From Actinoplanes ianthinogenes (GTDB taxonomy: Bacteria; Actinomycetota; Actinomycetes; Mycobacteriales; Micromonosporaceae), in the NCBI RefSeq assembly GCF_018324205.1, contig NZ_AP023356.1, forward strand, positions 8,500,501-8,564,500: a DNA stretch of 64,000 bases, in the 5' to 3' direction. Positions 1 through 7,930 of this stretch are shown here, piece by piece; position 1 is the first letter of the stretch; each line of letters opens with the position of its first letter. The position numbers and the translations under genes are program-made. Below the pieces are notes generated by a model. That model had not been told where the DNA came from, searched no databases, and saw only the letters and a list, made by a program, of their open reading frames with translations.

Positions 1-159
1 GGAGCTGACCGCGACACCGTGCCCGGCGCCGACCGTGGCCGCGAACTCCTTCTCGAACTGCGCGACCCGCGGGCCCTGGGCGACCCAGCCGGAACGGACC
101 GCGTCCGCCGCCGCCTGGGCTTCCTCTTCCCCGAGCATGGGGATCATCACGGGGATCAC
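1..159 (-). CDS. DegT/DnrJ/EryC1/StrS-type aminotransferase, N-terminal part (runs off the window)
   Basis: The first 53 codons are present and the rest lies beyond the left edge. The visible start (MLGEEEAQAAADAVRSGW, then PRVAQFEKEFA) is the typical opening of PLP-dependent sugar aminotransferases, which transfer an amino group to a keto-sugar nucleotide. The lysine that binds PLP is not in view. The GTG at 159 overlaps the stop of the upstream epimerase by 4 nt (GTGA), so the genes are probably translationally coupled; in-frame ATG codons a few residues later are alternative starts. Beside a Gfo/Idh/MocA dehydrogenase and a hexapeptide N-acetyltransferase it could act as the WbpE-like step in making a diamino-sugar nucleotide. 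The family is clear; the substrate is inferred. Confidence 0.8.
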   Translation of the reverse strand, partial: MIPVMIPMLGEEEAQAAADAVRSGWVAQGPRVAQFEKEFAATVGAGHGVAVSS

Positions 160-1121
160 TTGGACGCCCGCCACCAGTCGACGAGCTGCTGGAGACCCTC
201 GGTGAGGCTGATCTCGGCGCGGAAGCCGATCTTCTCGGACGCCGCGTCGGTGGAGGCCAGCCGGCGGGTCACGCCGTTGACCGCGCGGGCCGGGCCGTGC
301 TCCGGCGCCAGGTCCGACTTCATCACCGCGGAGAGCGCGGCGGCCAGCTCCTTGAGGCTGGTCTCCTCGCCGGACGCGATGTTGAACACGTCGTCGGTGA
401 CGTCCGCCTTCGCCGCCAGGATGTTGGCGCGAGCGATGTCGGCCACGTGCACGAAGTCCATGGTCTGCAGGCCGTCGCCGAGGATCAGCGGGGGAGTGCC
501 CGACTCGATCCGCTCCATCCACCGGATCAGCACCTCGGTGTACAGGCCGTAGATGTCCATCCGCGGGCCGTACACGTTGAAGTACCGCAGCGCGACGTAG
601 TCCAGATCCTTCATGGCCTTGAAGCTGCGCAGGGTGGCCTCGTTGAACGCCTTGGCCGCGCCGTAGAACGTGTCGTTGTTGTACGGGTGGTGACGCTCGG
701 TCGTCGGGAACTCCTCGGCCAGCCCGTAGACCGACGCCGACGAGGACGCGATGACCTTCTTCACGCCGGCCTCGGCGGCCGCCTCGACCACGTTGAACGT
801 GCCGTCGACCAGCACCTCGTTGGCCAGCCGCGGCTCCTCGGCACACTGCGTGATCCGGATCGCGGCCAGGTGGAACACCAGGTCCTTGCCGGCGGTCACC
901 GACCGCACCAGCTCCACGTCGCGGATGTCGCCCTCGACCAGCGTGACCGGCCCGTTCTCCAGCGCCCAGGCCAGGTTCTCGCGCCGGCCGCGGACGAAGT
1001 TGTCCAGGACGACGATCTCCGCGGCCCCGCCCCGGACGAGTTCGTCGACCACGTGCGAGCCGATGGTGCCCGCCCCGCCGGTGACCAGGGCGCGCGCGCC
1101 CTCGATCGATACAGCCGTCAC
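156..1121 (-). CDS. NAD-dependent epimerase/dehydratase of nucleotide sugars (extended SDR)
   Basis: A 321-residue extended short-chain dehydrogenase. It has the Rossmann nucleotide-binding motif TGGAGTIGSH at residues 14-23, the catalytic Ser region near 127-129 and the YxxxK pair Y153/K157 (YGAAK). The length and the RYFNVYGPR segment fit UDP-sugar 4-epimerases and 4,6-dehydratases of the UDP-glucose/UDP-GlcNAc epimerase group. It lies between the frameshifted Gfo/Idh/MocA dehydrogenase (upstream on this strand) and the aminotransferase, with 4-nt overlaps at both ends, so all belong to one operon. The exact sugar cannot be told from sequence alone. Confidence 0.88.
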   Translation of the reverse strand: MTAVSIEGARALVTGGAGTIGSHVVDELVRGGAAEIVVLDNFVRGRRENLAWALENGPVTLVEGDIRDVELVRSVTAGKDLVFHLAAIRITQCAEEPRLANEVLVDGTFNVVEAAAEAGVKKVIASSSASVYGLAEEFPTTERHHPYNNDTFYGAAKAFNEATLRSFKAMKDLDYVALRYFNVYGPRMDIYGLYTEVLIRWMERIESGTPPLILGDGLQTMDFVHVADIARANILAAKADVTDDVFNIASGEETSLKELAAALSAVMKSDLAPEHGPARAVNGVTRRLASTDAASEKIGFRAEISLTEGLQQLVDWWRASK

Positions 1122-2175
1122 GCCATGTGCCCTTCGTTGAGCTTGATCATCGTGCCGCCCTCGGCAAGGCTACGGGAGGCCGCCTGGAGCAGCTCCAGCA
1201 CCCGCAGGCCGGAGCGGCCGTCGGTGAGCGCGGGCGTCTTCGTGGTGATCGCCCGTGCGTATTCCTCGACCATGGTGCGCAGCGCCTCCCGCTCGGTCAG
1301 CGCCGGCGCCACCATGTCGCCGGACCGGTACGAGATCAGGATGTCCCGGCGCTGCTCGTCGCCGAGCTCGTCCGGCGACGCCACGTCGACGCCCCGGTCG
1401 TAGATGGCCAGCCGCTGGCTGGGGTTGAGGTCGTCCCACACCAGCGTCCGCTTCGAACCGCCGAAGATCGCGGTGCGGATCTTCACGGGGACAGCCAGTT
1501 GACGTGGATGTGCGCGATCGCGCCGTTGCTCAGCTGGAGCGTCAGGTAGGCCACGCAGGCCCGGCCCGCGCCGATGCCGTCCGCGCCGTGCGCGGCCACC
1601 GCCACCGGGGTGAGACCCTCGGGCAGCACGAAGTCCAGGATCGACAGGTCGTGCGGCGCCAGGTCCCAGAGCACGTCGATGTCCCGCTGCACCAGGCCCA
1701 GGTTGATCCGGACCGAGTCCAGGAAGTGCAGCTCACCCAGCTCGCCGGCGTGCAGCAGCTCACGGATGCGCAGCACCGCGGGGGTGTAGCAGTAGGTGTG
1801 GTCGCACATCAGGGTCAGGCCGCGCTCGTCGGCCTCCTCGACCAGCTGCCGGCCCTCCTCGTAGGTGGCCGCCAGCGGCTTCTCGACCAGCACGTGCTTG
1901 CCGGCGCGCAGCGCGGCCAGGGCGACCTTCAGGTGGGTGCCGGCCGGGGTGGCGATCGCCACCGCCTGCACCTGTGGGTCGGCCAGGACCTCCTCCAGGT
2001 CGGCGGTGACCTGGACGGTGGAATATCCACCGAGGACCCGGCGGGCCCGGTCGACGTCGAGGTCACAGAGCCAGTGCAGCCGGAACTGCGGGCTGGCCTG
2101 GAAGTTGCGGACGAGGTTGGGGCCCCAGTACCCGGCCCCGATGACGGCGATGCCGATCGGCTCGGACGCGTTCAA
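1118..2175 (-). pseudogene. Gfo/Idh/MocA family sugar dehydrogenase, split by a frameshift
   Basis: Two open frames encode consecutive parts of one Gfo/Idh/MocA oxidoreductase. The part at 1483-2175 (230 aa) has the NAD-binding motif GAGYWG at residues 13-18 and the family EKP motif at 98-100, and ends at VNWLSP. The part at 1118-1486 (122 aa) begins KIRTAIFGGSK, the strand that normally follows directly inside the same C-terminal domain. Joined, they give about 350 residues, the usual length. The break falls in a run of four cytidines (minus strand), where one missing base accounts for it. The two frames overlap as GTGA, so the second part might be translated by coupling, but a domain cut in mid-sheet is unlikely to work. 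In WbpB-like enzymes this family oxidises UDP-GlcNAc uronate at C3. A sequencing error is possible. Confidence 0.8.
1487..1490 (-). other. Probable frameshift site (homopolymer)
   Basis: The run gggg on the plus strand (CCCC in the gene) is where the dehydrogenase reading frame breaks. A fifth C would give ...Trp-Leu-Ser-Pro-Val-Lys-Ile-Arg... and restore one continuous protein. No slippery heptamer for programmed frameshifting is visible. Confidence 0.6.
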
Positions 2176-2440
2176 CAGACTTCCGATCTTTGTCAGGTCA
2201 GCACGGACTCACAAACCCTTGGCAAGCTATCGATCCCCTTAGGAAGAGCGCTAGATCGCTGACGGATTTCCGGCGGGGCCGGAGCCGAAGCTGACCCGTT
2301 CGGCCGTTCGAGGTACGCCTGTCGGTCACCCCTCGGGCAAACCAATGGTCACTTCGGAGGAACTCGTCGTGTTGCTGACATCACCGGCGACGGCTTCCGT
2401 CTACCCTGGCCCGGATCTTGCCCTCCCTGAAAGGCCACCG
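2176..2440. promoter_or_regulatory. Divergent intergenic region of the sugar cluster
   Basis: This 265-bp gap separates the dehydrogenase-epimerase-aminotransferase operon (minus strand) from the acetyltransferase (plus strand), so it must hold promoters for both. An open frame extends upstream of the acetyltransferase to 2345, but the ATG at 2441 has the better Shine-Dalgarno. I see no convincing operator or RNA element here. Confidence 0.4.
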
Positions 2441-3034
2441 ATGACCGACGTCACCGTCGCGCCCACCGCGGACCTCGACCCCCGTGCCCAGGTCGGCGCC
2501 GGCACCCGGATCTGGCACCTGGCCCAGATCCGCGAGGATGCCCGCCTCGGTCAGAACTGCACCATCGGCCGCGGCGCCTACGTCGGCCCCGGCGTGGTCA
2601 TCGGCGACAACGTCAAGCTGCAGAACCACGCCCTCGTCTACGAGCCGGCCCGCCTCGCCGACGGCGTCTTCATCGGCCCGGCCGCGGTGCTCACCAACGA
2701 CGAGTACCCGCGCGCGGTCACCCCGGAGGGCCGCCTCAAGACCGGCGACGACTGGCACGCGGTCGGCGTCACGATCGGCGAGGGCGCGGCGATCGGCGCC
2801 CGCGCGGTCTGCGTCGCCCCGGTCACCGTCGGCCGCTGGGCCCTGGTCGCCGCCGGCGCCGTGGTGACCAAGGACGTACCGGACTTCGCGCTGGTCGTCG
2901 GCGTTCCGGCACGCCGCGTCGGCTGGGTCGGCCGGGCCGGCCGCCCGTTGACCGCGAAGGACGGCGGCGTCTGGGTCTGCCCGGAGACCGGAGCGGAGTT
3001 CCACGAGACCGACGGACTGCTGACCGAGGCCTGA
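2441..3034 (+). CDS. Left-handed beta-helix (hexapeptide repeat) N-acetyltransferase, WbpD-like
   Basis: A 197-residue acyltransferase made of hexapeptide repeats such as IGRGAY, VGPGVV and IGDNVK through most of its length, with the TNDEYPR loop seen in WbpD/PglD-type sugar N-acetyltransferases. These use acetyl-CoA to acetylate the amino group of a UDP-aminosugar. The start at 2441 is chosen because GAAAGG lies about 6 nt upstream and the mature family length is about 190 aa. It is divergent from the operon holding the aminotransferase and the Gfo/Idh/MocA dehydrogenase, which would supply the amino sugar. Family assignment is strong; the product (a diacetamido uronic acid) is inferred from neighbours. 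Confidence 0.88.
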   Translation: MTDVTVAPTADLDPRAQVGAGTRIWHLAQIREDARLGQNCTIGRGAYVGPGVVIGDNVKLQNHALVYEPARLADGVFIGPAAVLTNDEYPRAVTPEGRLKTGDDWHAVGVTIGEGAAIGARAVCVAPVTVGRWALVAAGAVVTKDVPDFALVVGVPARRVGWVGRAGRPLTAKDGGVWVCPETGAEFHETDGLLTEA

Positions 3035-3103
3035 CCCACGGTCCGCGTCCGCTTCCGATCACCGGCGATTTCGGTACGCCCAGAGCCGGCGCGCCGCGGC
3101 CCG

Positions 3104-3799
3104 TCAGGCCTGCGCGCTGATCCTTACCGGACGCAGCACCATCAGCGGCCCTTCCGGAGCCACCGCCATGGCGAACGGGAACCGGTCCGTCTCCAGACAG
3201 AGCGCGACGTCGTCGGCATGTACCCCGGGCAGCCCCTGCCGCACCCCGTCCGCGATGTCGGCGGCGGCCCGGGACCCGGCGGCCCGCGCGATGAACGCCG
3301 CCGGATCGGTCTCCGTCCCGGCGGCCCGCCCGGCGATGTACTGAGCGCAGGCCAGATCCTCCTCGGCCCGCCCCGCACCGCCGGTGACCACGAACGTGAC
3401 CTGATCACCGCCGTGCGCTCGCAACGCCCGGGCGGTCGCCTCCGCCACCACGAAGCTCGCGCACAGCAACAGCTCCGCGCCCTTGGCCGCGTGCACCCCG
3501 ACCGTCCCGTTGGTGGTCTTCTGCACGACCGTCCGTCCGGTGAGGTCCATCGACGCCAGCATCCCCGGCGAGTTGACCGTGTCGAACCCGGCCGCCGGCG
3601 GACCGTCCTTGAGCGTCACCCAGTCCGGATGGCCGCCCTTGAGCTCGAGCGCCTCCTCCAGCGAAGCGGCGAGAACCACTTTCTCCGCCCCGCGATCGAA
3701 GGCCCACGCCGTCACCGTGAAGGCCCGCATCACATCGATCACGACCGCGACCGGCGCCACGTCGGTCACCTCGGCGATCCCCGCATACCGAACGTCCAT
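3104..3799 (-). CDS. 2-phosphosulfolactate phosphatase family protein (ComB-like)
   Basis: A 231-residue protein of the ComB family: VVIDVMRAFTV near the start, KTTNGT in the middle (a conserved active-site stretch) and FVVTGG further on. Characterised ComB removes phosphate from 2-phosphosulfolactate in coenzyme M biosynthesis, but actinobacteria carry homologues without a known coenzyme M pathway, so the real substrate here is uncertain. The start at 3799 (MDVRYAG) gives the usual family length; longer in-frame starts add an arginine-rich, non-conserved tail. It is divergent from the zinc-ribbon protein, with 64 bp between them. Confidence 0.8.
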   Translation of the reverse strand: MDVRYAGIAEVTDVAPVAVVIDVMRAFTVTAWAFDRGAEKVVLAASLEEALELKGGHPDWVTLKDGPPAAGFDTVNSPGMLASMDLTGRTVVQKTTNGTVGVHAAKGAELLLCASFVVAEATARALRAHGGDQVTFVVTGGAGRAEEDLACAQYIAGRAAGTETDPAAFIARAAGSRAAADIADGVRQGLPGVHADDVALCLETDRFPFAMAVAPEGPLMVLRPVRISAQA

Positions 3800-3863
3800 C
3801 CACCGATGATCTCGCCCCCGGAATCGAGTCGTGCCGCTGGCCCCGCCCCGATACCGTGCGGCG

Positions 3864-4397
3864 ATGGACAACCCGGCGGCCCGATTCCGCGATCCCACGT
3901 GGGAGTACACCCTGGTCGCCCTGGCCGGCCAGCCGATCGACGTGGTCTGCCCCCGCTGCGCGGCGCGCGCTCGGGTGATCACCCCGCCGGGCGCCGGGGC
4001 CCCGCTCGTCGCGGGGGTGGACGCCCAGGTGATCCTGGACGCGGCCGCCGCGGCGGATCGCCTGCGGCGCCTGGTCTGCTCGGCCTGCGGCTACACCCGG
4101 ACCGCGTCGCCCCCGACCTCATCGCCCAGCAGGGGTGGCCCCGTCGACCCGTTCTTCCGGCAGCCCCTCTTTCTGACCACCCGGGTCCGTGGCCACCACC
4201 TGTGGGCCTACCATCGCCCGCACCTGGACCTGCTGACCCGGTTCATCGCCGCCGGCCTGCGCGAGCGCGGCCCGGGCGGCGGCTGTGTGATGTCCCTGCT
4301 CGAAAGACTCCCGCCCTGGATGAAGTCCGCCCGCAACCGCGACGACCTCCTGGCCGCCCTCGCCGATCTGGGCAAACGCCTCGACGGCTCCCGATGA
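3864..4397 (+). CDS. Hypothetical protein with a CxxC...CxxC zinc-ribbon-like N-terminus
   Basis: 177 residues from the ATG at 3864. Two cysteine pairs, CPRC near residue 30 and CSAC near residue 72, are spaced like a zinc ribbon that frames a short insert. The C-terminal half is helical and basic, with no recognised enzyme motif, signal peptide or membrane segment. Proteins of this layout occur as uncharacterised cytoplasmic proteins in actinobacteria. It may share a divergent promoter region with the ComB-like gene. Function unknown. Confidence 0.7.
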   Translation: MDNPAARFRDPTWEYTLVALAGQPIDVVCPRCAARARVITPPGAGAPLVAGVDAQVILDAAAAADRLRRLVCSACGYTRTASPPTSSPSRGGPVDPFFRQPLFLTTRVRGHHLWAYHRPHLDLLTRFIAAGLRERGPGGGCVMSLLERLPPWMKSARNRDDLLAALADLGKRLDGSR

Positions 4398-4410
4398 CCG
4401 GGGCCGGACG

Positions 4411-4980
4411 TCACCGGCCGGGCAGGCTCAGGCTGAGATAGGTCAGGTCGCGCAGCATCCCCGGCGCCAGGGGCAGGCCGGTGACGTGCTCGGCGAGCGC
4501 GAAGGCCCGCAGCGTGGCCTGCTCGTCGAAGTCCGCGTTTTCGTCACCCTCATCGGTCACGTCGAAGCCCAGCCGCACCATGTCGTCGAGCAGCGCATCC
4601 GGCTCGCTGCCCTCCCGATACCCCGGCGAGTCCGGGTTGAAGGACACCCGCACCTCACCGTCCTCCACCCAGAGGAACGCCGGGTCATGGTGCTCGGACT
4701 CGTAGACCACGGCCACGCTGGTGCCCTGGGACAGTGGCCGGTTGGCCGGCTCGAACAGCAGCCGCCCGCGGAACGCCTCGACGATGACCGCGCCGCCCGG
4801 CAGCTCGGCGACCGCGACGAACGGCGACCCCGCGGGAAGCTGCGCCAGCCCCCGCACCCAGGCGATCTCGGTGCCGCCCAGCCGGCCGGCGACCTGCGCC
4901 GCGGTCAGCCCGCGGGCGAAGGCCAGGCAGTAGTCGAGGCCGAGTTCGTCCTCGTGCACCGCGAAGCGCTCAAGATCCAT
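4411..4980 (-). CDS. DUF6461-type protein
   Basis: 189 residues starting at ATG 4980 (MDLERFAVHEDELGL). It matches the DUF6461 pattern seen in Streptomyces and relatives: an N-terminal helix with YCLAFARGL, then a small alpha/beta domain with VIVEAFRGR, FLWVEDGEVRVSFNP and a C-terminal TGLPLAPG segment. No catalytic motif is known for this family. The end lies 13 bp from the stop of the convergent zinc-ribbon gene. Longer in-frame extensions upstream run against the neighbouring gene and are not credible. Confidence 0.75.
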   Translation of the reverse strand: MDLERFAVHEDELGLDYCLAFARGLTAAQVAGRLGGTEIAWVRGLAQLPAGSPFVAVAELPGGAVIVEAFRGRLLFEPANRPLSQGTSVAVVYESEHHDPAFLWVEDGEVRVSFNPDSPGYREGSEPDALLDDMVRLGFDVTDEGDENADFDEQATLRAFALAEHVTGLPLAPGMLRDLTYLSLSLPGR

Positions 4981-5131
4981 TGCCGTAGCGTAAAGCGTGG
5001 GTACGACAACTTCGCTGCTGGAATGCGTGGCTGATTCTCGGAAATCTCCGCAACGGGCAGCGCGTCGTGACGGCGTGTGCCGGAGTGCGATACGCTCCGG
5101 CAACGATGTCGATCGATTGACTCGGGACGGC

Positions 5132-5145
5132 TGGGAGCGCTCCCG
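5132..5145. promoter_or_regulatory. CebR-like palindromic operator
   Basis: TGGGAGCGCTCCCG contains the perfect 12-bp palindrome GGGAGCGCTCCC. As I recall it, the CebR (LacI-family cellobiose repressor) site in Streptomyces is TGGGAGCGCTCCCA, which would match 13 of 14 bases. It lies 36 bp before the start codon of the membrane glycosyltransferase gene. Binding by a CebR homologue is inferred. Confidence 0.55.
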
Positions 5146-5181
5146 GTCGGCGCGTGGGGCAGGGTCAGGGAGAGTGTTGCG

Positions 5182-6456
5182 ATGTCCGATGTCGTCTCGA
5201 TCCGCGCGGGTGAAGCGGAGGGCGGCACCTCGGCGATGACGGCGCCGGACCCGGTCGGCGGCGGACCGCTCGGTGGACTGCGTCTCGTGGCGCCCGCCGT
5301 CGGGCTGTACCTGATGCTGCGCATGTTCAGCCTCGAAGTCATGTACGTGCTGGCCGGCTACGCCCACGCCCGGTCGCCGGGCCGGCAGGTCTACCCCGAC
5401 GGCTCGATCAACAACCAGTGGCGCGGGTTCACCTCGTTCGCGGACGCGCTCGTCTCGTGGGACGGGCAGTGGTACATCAAAATCGCCGGGAGTGGCCTGG
5501 GCGGACCGGTCGGCGCCCTCGACCCCGACGGGGTGCCGTACGAACTGCGGCTCGCGTTCTTCCCGCTCTACCCCTGGCTCGCCCGCCCGCTGACCTACCT
5601 GCCGTTCGTCACGCCGGTCGCCGCGTGCCTGATCGTCTCGTTCCTGTCGGCCGTCGCCGCCGCCGCGGGCCTCTACCTCATCGGCCGACGCCTGCACGGT
5701 CACCGGGCCGGGCTGATGCTCGCCGCACTGTGGGCGGTCGTGCCCGCCGCCATGACGCAGAACGGCGCGTACACCGAGTCGCTCTTCACCGCCCTGGCGG
5801 TCTGGGCGCTGTACGCCGTGCTCACCGAACGCTGGCTGCTCGCCGGGACGCTCGCCGCGATCGGCGGGCTCAGCCGGCCCACCGCCGTCGCGCTGATCGG
5901 CACCGTCGGCCTGGCCGCGCTGGTCGCCGCGGTCAGTCGCCGGGGCGGCTGGCGGCCGTACGCCGCGATGCTGCTCGCCCCGCTCGGGCTGCTGGCCTAC
6001 TTCGCGTTCGCGTCGGCCCGGCTCGGTGGCTTCACGAAGTACACCGAGATCCACCACAACACGTTCGGCGCGCGCTGGGACAACGGGGAGAACACCTGGG
6101 GGATGGTCTCGGACATCCTGATCGGGGTGGACGACGACAACGCCGCCAAGCCGATCCGGGTGCTGTCCCTGGTGATCCTGGCCGGCTTCATCGTGCTGCT
6201 CCTGCTGCTGGTCCGCCGCGCGCCGTGGCAGCTGACCGTTTTCGCCGCCGCGATGCTGGTGATGGCGACCGGCACGAGCACCCACATCTCGATGATCGGC
6301 CGGCACCTGCTGCCCGCGTTCCCGGTCCTGCTCGTCCCGGCCGTCCTGCTGGCCCGCGCCACGACGCGCGACCGGATCGTCGTGCTCGGCGCGCTCGCCC
6401 TGCTGTCCGGCTGGTACGCGGGCTGGCTCCCGTTCATCTCCGGCCAGGCGATCTGA
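5182..6456 (+). CDS. PIG-V/mannosyltransferase-like multi-spanning membrane protein
   Basis: 424 residues with about ten hydrophobic segments. The loop WDGQWYIKIAGSG (around residue 95) resembles the W-D-x-x-W-Y signature of PIG-V-type polyprenyl-phosphate-mannose-dependent glycosyltransferases, followed by FFPLYPWLARPL and TESLFTALA as in that group. It probably adds a sugar to a cell-surface lipid or glycan from the outer face of the membrane. The start at 5182 (MSDVV) is preceded by AGGGAGAG. A CebR-like palindrome lies just upstream, which is unexpected for such a gene. Acceptor and donor are unknown. Confidence 0.78.
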   Translation: MSDVVSIRAGEAEGGTSAMTAPDPVGGGPLGGLRLVAPAVGLYLMLRMFSLEVMYVLAGYAHARSPGRQVYPDGSINNQWRGFTSFADALVSWDGQWYIKIAGSGLGGPVGALDPDGVPYELRLAFFPLYPWLARPLTYLPFVTPVAACLIVSFLSAVAAAAGLYLIGRRLHGHRAGLMLAALWAVVPAAMTQNGAYTESLFTALAVWALYAVLTERWLLAGTLAAIGGLSRPTAVALIGTVGLAALVAAVSRRGGWRPYAAMLLAPLGLLAYFAFASARLGGFTKYTEIHHNTFGARWDNGENTWGMVSDILIGVDDDNAAKPIRVLSLVILAGFIVLLLLLVRRAPWQLTVFAAAMLVMATGTSTHISMIGRHLLPAFPVLLVPAVLLARATTRDRIVVLGALALLSGWYAGWLPFISGQAI

Positions 6457-6525
6457 CGGAGAGCGCCGCCCGGCCACCCCGCAGGGATGAGGTGTGCGGC
6501 GGGCCGCTGAGCGACCGTTCGTGAC

Positions 6526-7056
6526 ATGGCTATCGACACGTTTCTGGTCTATGTAGGTGTTTACCCGACTGTGGAGTCCGCGATCAGCGACTACGACGCG
6601 GTCAAGTCGCTGCACCGGGACGCGGGTCTGATCGACGCGTACGACGCCGCGGTGCTGGAGCGGCGATCGGACGGCAAGACGAAGATCGTCAAGAAGCACG
6701 AGACCCCGACCCGCGCGGGTGGCGTGCTCGGCGGCAGCGTCGGCCTGGCCACCGGCCTGGTCGTGGCGCTGTTCCCGATCGCCGGGCTGGGCGGCGGCCT
6801 GCTCGCGGCGACCACCGGCGGCGGCGCGCTGGTCGGGGCGCTGGCCGGGCACGCGGCCGGCGGGATGAGCCGGCACGACCTCAAGGAGCTCGGCGAATAC
6901 CTCGACGAGGGCCAGGCCGGGCTGGTCGTGGTGGCGGTCGCCGACATGGGTGCCAAGGTCGAGCGGGCGATGGTGCAGGCCGACAAGATCGCCACCCGCG
7001 ACCTCAAGGCCGACCCGGAGGAGATCGAGCAGGACGCGCGGCTCGCGACCGCCTGA
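6526..7056 (+). CDS. DUF1269/DUF6325-like membrane-associated protein
   Basis: 176 residues. An N-terminal alpha/beta region (FLVYVGVYPTVESAISDYD) is followed by a glycine/alanine-rich hydrophobic stretch at about 65-110, likely two membrane-inserted helices, and then a region with GLVVVAVADMG and an acidic tail. This is the arrangement of the uncharacterised DUF1269-type proteins common in actinobacteria. The role is unknown; some relatives are linked to stress or envelope conditions, but nothing here shows that. It stands alone on the plus strand. Confidence 0.75.
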   Translation: MAIDTFLVYVGVYPTVESAISDYDAVKSLHRDAGLIDAYDAAVLERRSDGKTKIVKKHETPTRAGGVLGGSVGLATGLVVALFPIAGLGGGLLAATTGGGALVGALAGHAAGGMSRHDLKELGEYLDEGQAGLVVVAVADMGAKVERAMVQADKIATRDLKADPEEIEQDARLATA

Positions 7057-7123
7057 TGTTCATCGACGGACATCATCCGGGGTGGAGGATGCCGGCCGCC
7101 ATGACCTGGGGGAGCGTGGCGGC

Positions 7124-7570
7124 ATGGCAGACAGCGGGCGCCGGATCGGCGCGGTTCGAGTACTCGCAATCCTGGTGATGGTCGCCGCGGGCATCCTGAT
7201 CGTGGCCGGGGTGACGACCTACACGGTGGTCAGCACCACCCTCGCGAATCAGCACATCACGGTGTCCGACGACGCCGAGCACTTCGCCGGGCAGAAGGTC
7301 AACCAGCCCTGGGAGGCATACGCCCAGGCGAACGTGATCGCCAAGCACGCCAGTGACATGGCCGGCGGCAAGACCTACGCCGAGCTGCCGCGCGACGATC
7401 CCAACCGGAACTCCGTGATGAACGCGTCCTTCCTCCAGGCGTCGCTGTTCACCTCGGTCGTCGCGTTCGGCGTCGCCGCCCTGGCGGTCGGCCTGGGCGT
7501 CGTGTTCTTCCTGATCGCCATGGCCCTGAACCGGTTGTCCCGCCGCGACGTGGTCGCCGCCGCCACCTGA
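7124..7570 (+). CDS. Two-TM hypothetical membrane protein
   Basis: 148 residues with a hydrophobic segment at about 11-33 and another at about 106-136, flanking a roughly 70-residue hydrophilic loop that probably faces outside. Such proteins are often labelled 'LigA-like' in actinobacterial annotations without experimental basis. The start ATG at 7124 follows GGGGGAGCG. No enzymatic motif is visible. Confidence 0.7.
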   Translation: MADSGRRIGAVRVLAILVMVAAGILIVAGVTTYTVVSTTLANQHITVSDDAEHFAGQKVNQPWEAYAQANVIAKHASDMAGGKTYAELPRDDPNRNSVMNASFLQASLFTSVVAFGVAALAVGLGVVFFLIAMALNRLSRRDVVAAAT

Positions 7571-7606
7571 CCTGCGAGCCCGCCGGTCCCGTGGCAGGCT
7601 GAGGCG

Positions 7607-7930
7607 GTGAGCAGTGACTTCGCGTTCTGGAAGACCGCCGTCAGCGTTCCGGAGGACACCTACGACAGTCTGGCCGAGGGATACAGCAATGGGCTGGAGC
7701 CGCACCCGGACGTCACCGCTTTCCGTGGTGAGCTGCTCAAACGCTGGCCCGACCTGGCCGACGTGCTGGAGCCGATCGAGCAGGACGTGATCGACGACCC
7801 GGACGACGGCGCCAAATACGTCCTGCTCACGCTCCCGCTGCGGATGCTGGACCGGCTGGACGGCATTTTCGAGCTGGCCGCGAAGTATCAGCTGCGCGGC
7901 TACAGCGGGGTGGCCGGCGAGGCGTTCTGA
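7607..7930 (+). CDS. Small hypothetical protein (107 aa)
   Basis: 107 residues beginning at a GTG. Acidic, soluble and without membrane segments, rich in W/D/L (FAFWKTAVSVPEDTYDSL, then RWPDLADVLEP). I do not recognise the family. Its last 31 nt overlap the end of the convergent AraC regulator. Codon use looks like that of its neighbours, so I take it as real. Confidence 0.65.
   Translation: MSSDFAFWKTAVSVPEDTYDSLAEGYSNGLEPHPDVTAFRGELLKRWPDLADVLEPIEQDVIDDPDDGAKYVLLTLPLRMLDRLDGIFELAAKYQLRGYSGVAGEAF

Noticed and set aside
1483..1490. Programmed ribosomal frameshift in the dehydrogenase
   Set aside because: The run is only four C with no slippery heptamer and no obvious stimulatory hairpin; a simple indel or sequencing error is more likely.
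4411..6876. An 821-codon minus-strand open frame
   Set aside because: Only its last 190 codons (DUF6461-type gene) are protein-like. The rest is antisense to the membrane glycosyltransferase and arginine/glutamine-rich.
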